Below the pieces are notes generated by a model, which was not told where the DNA came from, did not search any database, and saw only the letters and a program-made list of their open reading frames with translations. Made by a program: the position numbers and the translations under genes. This document shows, one piece after another, positions 6,639 through 13,189 of a stretch of 13,993 nucleotides of DNA. The DNA comes from Clostridiales bacterium (GTDB taxonomy: Bacteria; Bacillota_A; Clostridia; Saccharofermentanales; Saccharofermentanaceae). The stretch is taken from the NCBI GenBank assembly GCA_017649745.1, contig JAGCGE010000040.1:1-13993 (forward strand), in the 5' to 3' direction. Within the stretch, counting starts at the first letter, position 1; every line of letters begins with the position of its first letter.

Positions 6639-8035
6639 AATTTCTCCACCTGAGGACCGTTAGCCGTATCCTTTACGGAATATCCAAGTGAAGTGATCTG
6701 ATCTCTAATAGAATCAGCAAGCGCAAAATCCTTAGCCTTCTTTGCTTCTGCTCTCTTTGCTACAAGATCCAATACTTCCTGAGGAATATCCACCTTCTCT
6801 TCAGTGCTGATACCAAGTACGTCAGTAAGTTCAACAAGTTTATCAAGCGCTTTCTTCAAAGCCTTATCAGAGCACTTACCTGAACTTACAAAAGTATTAG
6901 TATCACGGACAAGATTAAAAATCGCAGTGATAGCATCAGCAGTGTTAAGATCATCATCCATGCATGAGATGAAATCGTTACCTGCTTTCTCTACAGTCTC
7001 AAGAAGAGCCTTATCCTGTGAACCGTCACCGCTATTCTTACCGATAACGAACTTAAGGTTCTTAACGCAAGTTGTAATTCTTGTAAGACCGTTCTGAGCT
7101 GACTTCAGAAGCTCATCAGAGAAATTGATCGGCATTCTGTAGTGACCGGAAAGAATGAAGAATCTGATAACTTCATATGGGAAATGTTCAGCGATATCTC
7201 TGATAGTAAAGAAATTACCCAGAGACTTACTCATCTTCTCACCATCAACATTAACAAATGCGTTATGTACCCAGTAATTAGCAAGAGTGCAGCCGTTAGC
7301 AGCCTCAGACTGAGCGATCTCATTCTCATGGTGCGGGAAGATAAGATCCTGTCCGCCACCGTGAATATCGATAGTATCACCAAGATGCTTCTTGATCATA
7401 GCCGAGCACTCAATATGCCAGCCAGGTCTACCGTCGCCCCATGGAGATGGCCAGAAAGGTTCGCCCTCTTTCTTAAATTTCCAGATAGCGAAGTCTCCCG
7501 GATTCTTCTTACCTTCATAGGAAGCCTTACGTTCTCCACCGCCTGCTACGAGATCATCAAGCTTATAGTGGGAAAGCTTACCATAACCTTCGAGCTTAGT
7601 AACGTCATAATAAACGCCGTCACCTTCGATAACGTAAGCAAAACCCTTATCCATAAGAGCAGAAACAAGATCGATTATAGCTTCGATAGATTCTGTAGCA
7701 CGAGGCTGATATGTCGGACGCTTGCAGTTAAGACCGTCAGCATCAACATAGTACTCTTTGATATATCTTTCAGCGATATCCTTAACCGTTACTCCCTCTT
7801 CATTAGCACGCTTGATCATCTTGTCATCGATATCAGTAAAGTTCTGGCAGAACTCAACTTCATATCCTCTGTACTCAAGATATCTTCTCAACGTATCGAA
7901 AGTAACAAAAGGTCTGGCATTACCCAGGTGGAAATAGTTATAAACCGTAGGTCCGCAAGCATACATCTTAACGTGGCCTTCGGTAATCGGTTTAAAGTCT
8001 TCTTTATATCTTGTAAGCGTATTAAATAATTTCAT
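6635..8035 (-). CDS. cysS: Cysteinyl-tRNA synthetase
   Basis: This 466-residue class I synthetase charges tRNA-Cys. It carries the HIGH-type motif HLGN (36-39), the KMSKS loop (267-271) and the family zinc site expected at C27, C210, H235 and E239, within CGPTVYNYFHLGN, GWHIECSAM and FPHHENEIAQSEA. The C-terminal part (about 300-466) is the usual helical bundle and anticodon-binding region ending in a small domain. AGGAG lies 9 nt before the ATG. It is the first clear gene of an operon with mrnC, rlmB and a lipoprotein. I looked for a Cys T-box leader in the 504 bases upstream and found no TGG-ACCGCG antiterminator sequence. That gap instead holds an ncRNA, a possible small ORF and hairpins. 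Confidence 0.97.
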   Translation of the reverse strand: MKLFNTLTRYKEDFKPITEGHVKMYACGPTVYNYFHLGNARPFVTFDTLRRYLEYRGYEVEFCQNFTDIDDKMIKRANEEGVTVKDIAERYIKEYYVDADGLNCKRPTYQPRATESIEAIIDLVSALMDKGFAYVIEGDGVYYDVTKLEGYGKLSHYKLDDLVAGGGERKASYEGKKNPGDFAIWKFKKEGEPFWPSPWGDGRPGWHIECSAMIKKHLGDTIDIHGGGQDLIFPHHENEIAQSEAANGCTLANYWVHNAFVNVDGEKMSKSLGNFFTIRDIAEHFPYEVIRFFILSGHYRMPINFSDELLKSAQNGLTRITTCVKNLKFVIGKNSGDGSQDKALLETVEKAGNDFISCMDDDLNTADAITAIFNLVRDTNTFVSSGKCSDKALKKALDKLVELTDVLGISTEEKVDIPQEVLDLVAKRAEAKKAKDFALADSIRDQITSLGYSVKDTANGPQVEKL

Positions 8036-8053
8036 TTGTTTTATCTCCTGAAA

Positions 8054-8083
8054 AGCATAGTTTCTTCATTGTTACCTAATCAA
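8054..8083 (-). promoter_or_regulatory. Weak candidate promoter for cysS
   Basis: TTGATT (8083-8078), an 18-nt spacer and TATGCT (8059-8054) lie on the minus strand shortly before the cysS ribosome binding site. Each hexamer matches consensus at 4 of 6 positions. It would leave a leader of only about 12 nt, so transcription from further upstream is also possible. Confidence 0.25.
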
Positions 8084-8107
8084 AAAATCACACAGTCCCA
8101 ACGGGAC
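8082..8107 (-). terminator. Weak terminator- or attenuator-like hairpin before cysS
   Basis: On the minus strand GTCCC-GTT-GGGAC (8107-8095) forms a 5-bp hairpin, followed 7 nt later by six T (8087-8082). The stem is short and the spacing to the U-run is long, so it would be a poor terminator by itself. Its position, overlapping the end of the small ORF and 47 nt before the cysS start, would suit attenuation or separation of two transcripts. Confidence 0.35.
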
Positions 8108-8249
8108 ACTCATCATTACATGTAGCTTTTTTCTGATCAATGGTCATTCCGAAAAGACTAGCATCGGAGCATGATAACAGAATACCGACTACACGGTGTG
8201 CAGTCGGATCATATAGAGCATTATTCTTAGAAGTACTCAAAATACCCAT
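8088..8249 (-). CDS. Possible 53-residue small protein upstream of cysS
   Basis: An ATG at 8249 opens a 53-codon frame ending in TGA at 8090-8088. The peptide has no signal peptide. It has a short hydrophobic stretch VVGILLSC (20-27) and three cysteines (C27, C44, C48, the last two as CNDEC). I recognise no family. The ribosome binding site is only AGAGAG-like, weaker than every other gene here, and codon use is less biased than in neighbouring genes. The frame also contains a 10-bp hairpin, so it may be a leader RNA rather than a protein gene. Alternatively it is a cysteine-containing leader peptide affecting cysS, but the Cys codons are not clustered in the usual way. Confidence 0.35.
   Translation of the reverse strand: MGILSTSKNNALYDPTAHRVVGILLSCSDASLFGMTIDQKKATCNDECPVGTV
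8185..8207 (-). other. Stable RNA hairpin in the cysS upstream region
   Basis: On the minus strand CCGACTGCAC and GTGTAGTCGG pair over 10 bp around a 3-nt ACC loop, with one G.U pair that becomes an A-C mismatch on the other strand, so the fold favours minus-strand RNA. Outer ATGAT/ATCAT segments could extend it across an asymmetric loop. It lies inside the possible 53-codon frame. No U-run follows, so it is not a terminator. Confidence 0.55.
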
Positions 8250-8277
8250 TCACATCTCTCTTCTATTTTCTGAACAT

Positions 8278-8441
8278 AAAAAGCCTAGAATGAACGAACC
8301 CTTTTTGACACCTAGCTATAGCCAGGGCGGTATCCTGCAACCAGTTTCAATCGTCCGGCTAAACCGGCTTGACCTACATTGACTGACCCGGATTCCATTT
8401 AATGTCGTGAAGGTTCAACAAAGAGCCCACCCATCCCAGGT
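8278..8441 (-). ncRNA. Structured non-coding RNA (about 164 nt), possibly raiA-class
   Basis: The minus-strand transcript from about 8441 has its 5' end (8440-8420) pairing with its 3' end (8304-8284) over 21 contiguous base pairs, eight of them G.U. The two strands are therefore not simple DNA repeats, and the pairing works only in minus-strand RNA. A C and five U follow the stem (8283-8278), giving a terminator-like end. Inside the stem I can fold GGUCAGU/ACUGGUU plus CAAU/AUUG (8388-8378 with 8351-8339), a CCGG/CCGG hairpin (8367-8355) and CCUGGC-UAUA-GCUAGG (8326-8311). A consensus -10 lies 7 nt upstream of the predicted start. No coding frame of note is present. Length, closed multi-branch shape and clostridial setting bring the raiA RNA motif to mind, or less likely 6S RNA; I cannot confirm either. 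It is not RNase P RNA, SRP RNA, tmRNA or a T-box by sequence. Confidence 0.72.
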
Positions 8442-8447
8442 ACTTAT

Positions 8448-8475
8448 ATTATAAAATAAATATCGATCTTTGCAA
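8448..8475 (-). promoter_or_regulatory. Promoter of the structured ncRNA
   Basis: On the minus strand TTGCAA (8475-8470), a 16-nt spacer and a consensus TATAAT (8453-8448) precede the predicted RNA start at about 8441. The remaining bases between here and the GH9 stop codon (8476-8539) are A/T-rich and hold no clear terminator that I can see. Confidence 0.72.
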
Positions 8476-8539
8476 ATGTTTGAGTTATTCTTTTCAAATT
8501 GTTCAAAAGATTGACATTTGTCGTGTTTTCTTTACGAGA

Positions 8540-11071
8540 TCACTCTCCGAGAACGACTTTACCGCCTACTTTGACAGTGATATTGCCTGCACTTTTGTAT
8601 GAGTGATCATTACTGAGATCCATATTCTGCCAGTCATCTCTGTGAAGACTGAAATTGATCGTAAGCTTATCACCCTTATTAAGTGTTCCACTGCTAAGTG
8701 ATATATCAAGTTCTGTATCACGATCTTTACCGCTTGCAGCAGCTGTGCTTCCGCTTACATTCGACGTCATTTCAGTATACTGTCCGCCTGCAGAAGTGAT
8801 CGATGCATGATAACAATCGAACGCCAGCTTCGCTCCTCCGTCGTTTGTAAGGTAATAACAGACCTGAAGACCAGAAAGGTCAATGGAACTATCAGCTGTA
8901 TTGGTTATCTCAAGTGTTCCAGCGATCTGATTCGCATTAGACGAAGAGTCTGTATAATTCATCGAAAGAGATAAGGAACCTGATGAGATACTTGTATTCT
9001 GCTGAGTCTGAGCAGTTGTTGTTGAAGTTGTAGAAGTTGTCGTATCCGTCGGAGCAATCGTCGATACAGTCGAACCTGATGATGCGTTCGTGCCTGAAGG
9101 CTCACTTCCGTAGATCAGATTACCGTCTTCATAAAGTGCTCCGCCGTTTTGGAACGACCAATCATTATCTTTGTTCCACTTTCCGTTAGGGCTCGTCATC
9201 CTGACCTGAATTTCTGACTTATAGTGGTCCTGTCCACCCGGATAGAGCTCACCATCATCGAAAACAACTGACAGATAATAGATATGATCTGCTTCGTTAT
9301 AGACTTTAAGTCCGTCAGCTCTTCCCGACTTCATATAATTTGTCGTTACCTGAACACCTGAAGGATCTCCCCCAGCCTCGACGATCTCAGAAAGGTCGAT
9401 ATAATATCTGAATTCAAGGTTTGTGGATTTTCTGGCAGGCCAAGCTGTCTTGTTATAGATGATAGCCTTAATCTCAGTAAAATCGCTGCCGTCGACATTG
9501 ATACCCGTATCACAGGAATATTCTTCGCCAACTTTTTCGATAGCGCCGAAATTCTCGAGAGTCTGGCCCTTATATACGGAATACATTGCTGCGAGAAGGC
9601 CTGTAAATCCGGCATTATAGTCACAGGCAACCTCATTAGCGCAATAATCACTTACCGTATCGGTATAACCATCATTGGCATCAGGACCTCCGACAAGAGC
9701 ACCATAAAGGATGTGCCTTGCCTCCGACGGCTCGCCCATGTTATCACAGTAAGATCCCTGTGAAGTCCTGTGATGAGGATGAACAGGATAGTTCTGGCCG
9801 AATCCTATCTGATACGAGAAACCTGTAGATCCCAATGCGTAATCAGCCTGAGAAACCGCGAAGTCCCAGTATGTTTTCGCTTTCTCATCAGAGCAGATAT
9901 CAGATCTGGAATAAACCGTTGCAACGAATGCCGTTGTTGTGGCATATCGGAGCGAACCCCAGGAATCGAGCCAAGCAAGACCCTTAGGCGTATATGTGAT
10001 CTTATGACCGTCGCTGGTACCACATGACCAGAAATCCAGATGATATTCGATCTCTTTCTTGTAACTATCTTCCTTAGTGAGCTTAGCAAGCATCACGCAA
10101 TCGGCAATATGCACATCATCCCAGCAAAGGGACCAGTCATAATCATGTCCCGCATTCGAGAAGCATTCCTTAGATATATCGAGATAAGAGTTCTCTCCTG
10201 TTGCAATATATAACCAGATACCAGCCCAAGAAAGCTCATCATAGAATCCACTCCATGAATCATAGAAACCGTTAGCAGCCGTATAACCACTGTCACTTCT
10301 TGTTGTATTCGCGAAATCAAACAGGCTCTTGGCATGCGAAAGACAAAGCTCGGAATACTCTTTATCCTCATCCTCGAAAATGATCGAAGCGATCGCGAGC
10401 GCAGCTGAAGCTTCACCTGTTACACATGAACCAGGATTATCCTTAGTTACCTTATACGATGGTCTGTTCATGGACATTACTTCGCATGGACCCCACCATG
10501 AGTGATCAGTTCCGCCGTCACCTACCTGATAATAGAAGACTTCATCTTCAGGATGACACTTGATGAGATAATCCGTTATCCATTTAATGTCTCCTAATGC
10601 ATACTTAAGTTCGCCACTTTCTACATATGCGTCCTTATCCTCATAAACTGACCAGCCGAGGATAGAAGCGGTATAAGCCATAGGAAGATTAAACTTAACG
10701 TGGTCTCCCGCGTCATATAATCCTCCGGTAAGATCAAGTCCGTTATCCTGACCATCATCCATTCCTGAATCTCCGCGCCAGTTGCATCTTGTGTCAGTCA
10801 GTTTACCGCTCCTTTGAAGCTCATAGAAAAGGAGTGATTTCTGTAGCGCTTCACCATAATTAAAGTTACCGGTACCTTCTTCACCAAGATATCTGTCAGG
10901 TTCCGAAGTAAGACCTGAAAGATCAGCTGTTGTTTCAGTAACTTCCGTACCATTAGATGATGAGGAAGAAGTCATCTCTGTATCAGCAGATGATCCCGTA
11001 GTATTTGTTTTCGAGCACGCCGTAAAGACGATCGATGTGACAAGCACGAGCGATAATAGTTTTTTCTTCAT
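8540..11071 (-). CDS. Surface-anchored GH9 endoglucanase lipoprotein with two CBM3 modules
   Basis: The 843-residue product is a glycoside hydrolase family 9 enzyme hydrolysing beta-1,4-glucans by inversion. A lipoprotein-type signal ends at FTAC (C19; Phe at -3 is less usual). A Ser/Thr-rich spacer (20-52) precedes the catalytic domain (about 66-500). This contains LYDAGDHVKF with the base/nucleophile-positioning aspartates D120 and D123, the GH9 signature SYQIGFGQNYPVHPHHR (419-435), and the proton donor E480 in ANEVACDYNAGF. A CBM3c-type module follows (about 512-655, NKTAWPAR, FRYYIDLSE, YPGGQDHYKSEIQ), then a Thr/Ser linker (656-694) and a second CBM3-like module (about 695-843, NQIAGTLEITNTADSSIDLSGL). 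GH9-CBM3c enzymes are usually processive endoglucanases. No dockerin or SLH domain is present, so attachment would be by lipid. It starts 15 nt after the GH95 stop, with GAGG upstream. Confidence 0.95.
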   Translation of the reverse strand: MKKKLLSLVLVTSIVFTACSKTNTTGSSADTEMTSSSSSNGTEVTETTADLSGLTSEPDRYLGEEGTGNFNYGEALQKSLLFYELQRSGKLTDTRCNWRGDSGMDDGQDNGLDLTGGLYDAGDHVKFNLPMAYTASILGWSVYEDKDAYVESGELKYALGDIKWITDYLIKCHPEDEVFYYQVGDGGTDHSWWGPCEVMSMNRPSYKVTKDNPGSCVTGEASAALAIASIIFEDEDKEYSELCLSHAKSLFDFANTTRSDSGYTAANGFYDSWSGFYDELSWAGIWLYIATGENSYLDISKECFSNAGHDYDWSLCWDDVHIADCVMLAKLTKEDSYKKEIEYHLDFWSCGTSDGHKITYTPKGLAWLDSWGSLRYATTTAFVATVYSRSDICSDEKAKTYWDFAVSQADYALGSTGFSYQIGFGQNYPVHPHHRTSQGSYCDNMGEPSEARHILYGALVGGPDANDGYTDTVSDYCANEVACDYNAGFTGLLAAMYSVYKGQTLENFGAIEKVGEEYSCDTGINVDGSDFTEIKAIIYNKTAWPARKSTNLEFRYYIDLSEIVEAGGDPSGVQVTTNYMKSGRADGLKVYNEADHIYYLSVVFDDGELYPGGQDHYKSEIQVRMTSPNGKWNKDNDWSFQNGGALYEDGNLIYGSEPSGTNASSGSTVSTIAPTDTTTSTTSTTTAQTQQNTSISSGSLSLSMNYTDSSSNANQIAGTLEITNTADSSIDLSGLQVCYYLTNDGGAKLAFDCYHASITSAGGQYTEMTSNVSGSTAAASGKDRDTELDISLSSGTLNKGDKLTINFSLHRDDWQNMDLSNDHSYKSAGNITVKVGGKVVLGE

Positions 11072-11086
11072 AAATGCCTCTATGGA

Positions 11087-13189
11087 TCAATAGATCCTCT
11101 TATTTGTAATCTTGCCGTTTTCCCAGCTCATATCTATCTTTTTATTTCCGCTGAGCTTAAAGCCTTTGACGGAACCTTTGTCCCACTTTGATGGTATAGC
11201 TGAAAGAAGTTCTTCGTTCTTTCCGATGATCATATTACATATGCCTGCCAAAAGACCGAAGTTACCATCGATCTGGAAAGGCGGATGATTATCGAATAGA
11301 TTCGGAAGAAGTGAATTACTCATCAGAAGTCTTATATGCTCATAAGCCTTCTCGCCGTCACCTAAAGCAGCATACATGTTTATGATCCATGCCCTGCTCC
11401 AACCAGTATGACCGCCTCCGAAGCTAAGTCTTCTCTCAAGCGTCTTTCCGGCTGCATCCTTAAGCTCATCCGTATTAATTGAATTACCAGGATAAAGTCC
11501 GAAAAGATGAGATATGTGCCTGTGGCCGACTTCTGTCTCTTCGTAGTCTTCCTCCCATTCCATGATCCCGCCAAATCGATTGATCTTGACCTCATTGATC
11601 TTAGGAATAGCCGATCTTATCTCATCAAGGATAGCATCCTGACTTTCCAATACTTCGCCTGCCTTTAAGGTGCATTCGAAAAACTCTCTCATTATCTGAT
11701 CATCCATCGCGCAGCCCTTACAAATAGCACCAACCTCACCGTTAGGAAGCTTATAAATATTCTCAGGAGAAAGAGTCGGATATATTACGAGCTTGCCGTT
11801 CTCCTCAACGGAATAATCAAGAAGGAATCTTGCAGCCGATAGCATCGTATCGAAGTGTTCTTTCAGGAACTCCTTATCGCATGTATGATCATAATGATCC
11901 CAGATGTGAAGACATAACCATGCAGCTCCCATGACCCAGTACGAAGATGACAGGCACACATCCTGAGGCGCACAATCGCCCCACAGATCGGTATTATGAT
12001 GAGCCACAAAACCATTCATGCCATACATCTTTCGAGCAACTTCCTCGCCCCTCGGTCTCATACGTTCTATAAGATCGAACAAAGGCAGATGGCACTCGGA
12101 TAGATCGAGCCTCTCACAAGGCCAATAATTCATCTGCGCATTAATATTGATCGTATACTTACTTCCCCACATCGGGTCAAAATCCTTGTTCCAGATACCC
12201 TGAAGGTTAAGCGGCTGGCTTCCCTCTCTGCTTCCGCTGATAAGAAGATACTTACCGAAGTTAAACAGCCTTACGACATCGTCATCCGGGATATCGAGAT
12301 CAGTTCTTTGATAAAGAGCTTTATAGTCATTCTTATGATCTTTCCAAAGGCTATCTTCTCCCTTAGCCGAAGCTTTATCCAATATCTTCGTGATGTAGCC
12401 TTCTATATCTTTCTCATAGAACTCAGACACAGCAGAAACAAGGATCATCGCCTCATCGCAACACTCTGCTTTAAGGCTGTTACCGATCGATATGAGTCTT
12501 CCGCCCTTAACGACAACTTTGATCTTACAAGCAAATCTCATAGATCCGTTTCCGCCCATAGTGGCAGTAAGTATCGTTGTATCAGGCTGATCGTTTATGA
12601 TCTCATCAACACAGTTGTTGTAATTCGGATGTCTGTATATCTGATTTTGATATGGTCCAAGATCCCAGGTAATATTTCCTCTGGAAAGCTGTGTGTGAAA
12701 GGACAGTTTACCCTTCTCACTCGCATTAAGTTTAACTGCTATGACCTTATCAGGATAGCTGGCTATTATCCTTCGTTCATATGTAACGTCGTCTTTGGTA
12801 AATCTTGTTACTGCCTCCGACTCACCAAGATCCAGATACCTCTCATATGAAGACACATTCTTATCATCACCTTCGAAAAGAATGTAGAGATTACCTAATG
12901 TTTCATAATGACTCTGAGTCTCAGGAATACCTGAAAGAGCAAATGCACAGAGTTCCTGCGCATCCTTTATCCTTCCTTCGTCCAATGCTTTTCGAATAAG
13001 AGGAAGATTCTCTTTAGCCGAAGGATTTACACGATCTTTAGGTCCGCCGTACCATATGCTGTCCTCGTTTAACTGAAGAAGCTCTGTACTTACACCGCCG
13101 TAGATCATCGCGCCCATCCTGCCGTTACCTACAGGAAGCGCTTCATTCCAATCCTTCGCAGGCGTGTCGAATATGATCCTTTCTCTCAT
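11087..13189 (-). CDS. GH95 alpha-L-fucosidase (alpha-1,2-type) or alpha-L-galactosidase
   Basis: The 700-residue product belongs to glycoside hydrolase family 95, inverting enzymes that release terminal L-fucose (some L-galactose) from xyloglucan, milk or host glycans. The N-terminal domain starts with LPVGNGRMGAMIYGG (18-32) and LQLNEDSIWYGGP (38-50). The (alpha/alpha)6 domain has TININAQMNYWP (346-357), whose N348 and N350 correspond to the catalytic asparagines of the Bifidobacterium enzyme, and QIDGNFG with D641, matching its activating aspartate. The likely acid Glu is E476 in SPEN. There is no signal peptide, implying action on imported oligosaccharides. At 700 residues it is shorter than the common 750-800; the C-terminal beta-domain seems cut short, with no room for a hidden extension before the next gene. 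Its ATG overlaps the esterase stop as ATGA, with GAGG 8 nt upstream. Fucose versus galactose specificity cannot be decided by eye. Confidence 0.93.
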   Translation of the reverse strand: MRERIIFDTPAKDWNEALPVGNGRMGAMIYGGVSTELLQLNEDSIWYGGPKDRVNPSAKENLPLIRKALDEGRIKDAQELCAFALSGIPETQSHYETLGNLYILFEGDDKNVSSYERYLDLGESEAVTRFTKDDVTYERRIIASYPDKVIAVKLNASEKGKLSFHTQLSRGNITWDLGPYQNQIYRHPNYNNCVDEIINDQPDTTILTATMGGNGSMRFACKIKVVVKGGRLISIGNSLKAECCDEAMILVSAVSEFYEKDIEGYITKILDKASAKGEDSLWKDHKNDYKALYQRTDLDIPDDDVVRLFNFGKYLLISGSREGSQPLNLQGIWNKDFDPMWGSKYTININAQMNYWPCERLDLSECHLPLFDLIERMRPRGEEVARKMYGMNGFVAHHNTDLWGDCAPQDVCLSSSYWVMGAAWLCLHIWDHYDHTCDKEFLKEHFDTMLSAARFLLDYSVEENGKLVIYPTLSPENIYKLPNGEVGAICKGCAMDDQIMREFFECTLKAGEVLESQDAILDEIRSAIPKINEVKINRFGGIMEWEEDYEETEVGHRHISHLFGLYPGNSINTDELKDAAGKTLERRLSFGGGHTGWSRAWIINMYAALGDGEKAYEHIRLLMSNSLLPNLFDNHPPFQIDGNFGLLAGICNMIIGKNEELLSAIPSKWDKGSVKGFKLSGNKKIDMSWENGKITNKRIY

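Noticed and set aside
7142..8029. 295-codon plus-strand frame antisense to cysS
   Set aside because: It is the mirror of a certain cysS coding region, has no family motifs, and reflects codon bias of the real gene.
8022..8069. 15-codon ORF with one Cys codon overlapping the cysS start
   Set aside because: It opens at ATG 8069 with only AGG nearby, spans the cysS ribosome binding site, and contains one Cys codon; such short frames are expected by chance.
8036..8440. Cysteine T-box riboswitch upstream of cysS
   Set aside because: I searched the minus strand for the antiterminator core TGG-ACCGCG and a specifier-loop layout. The nearest string, GGATACCGCC, lies inside the closed ncRNA and is not followed by a terminator pair of T-box type.
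8476..8539. Terminator after GH9
   Set aside because: A short CTTTT/AAAAG pairing exists, but it is A/T-only at the core and has no T-run after it; I could not support a terminator.
12308..12850. 180-codon plus-strand frame inside GH95
   Set aside because: It is antisense to conserved GH95 sequence; the translation is low in recognisable motifs and has no ribosome binding site.
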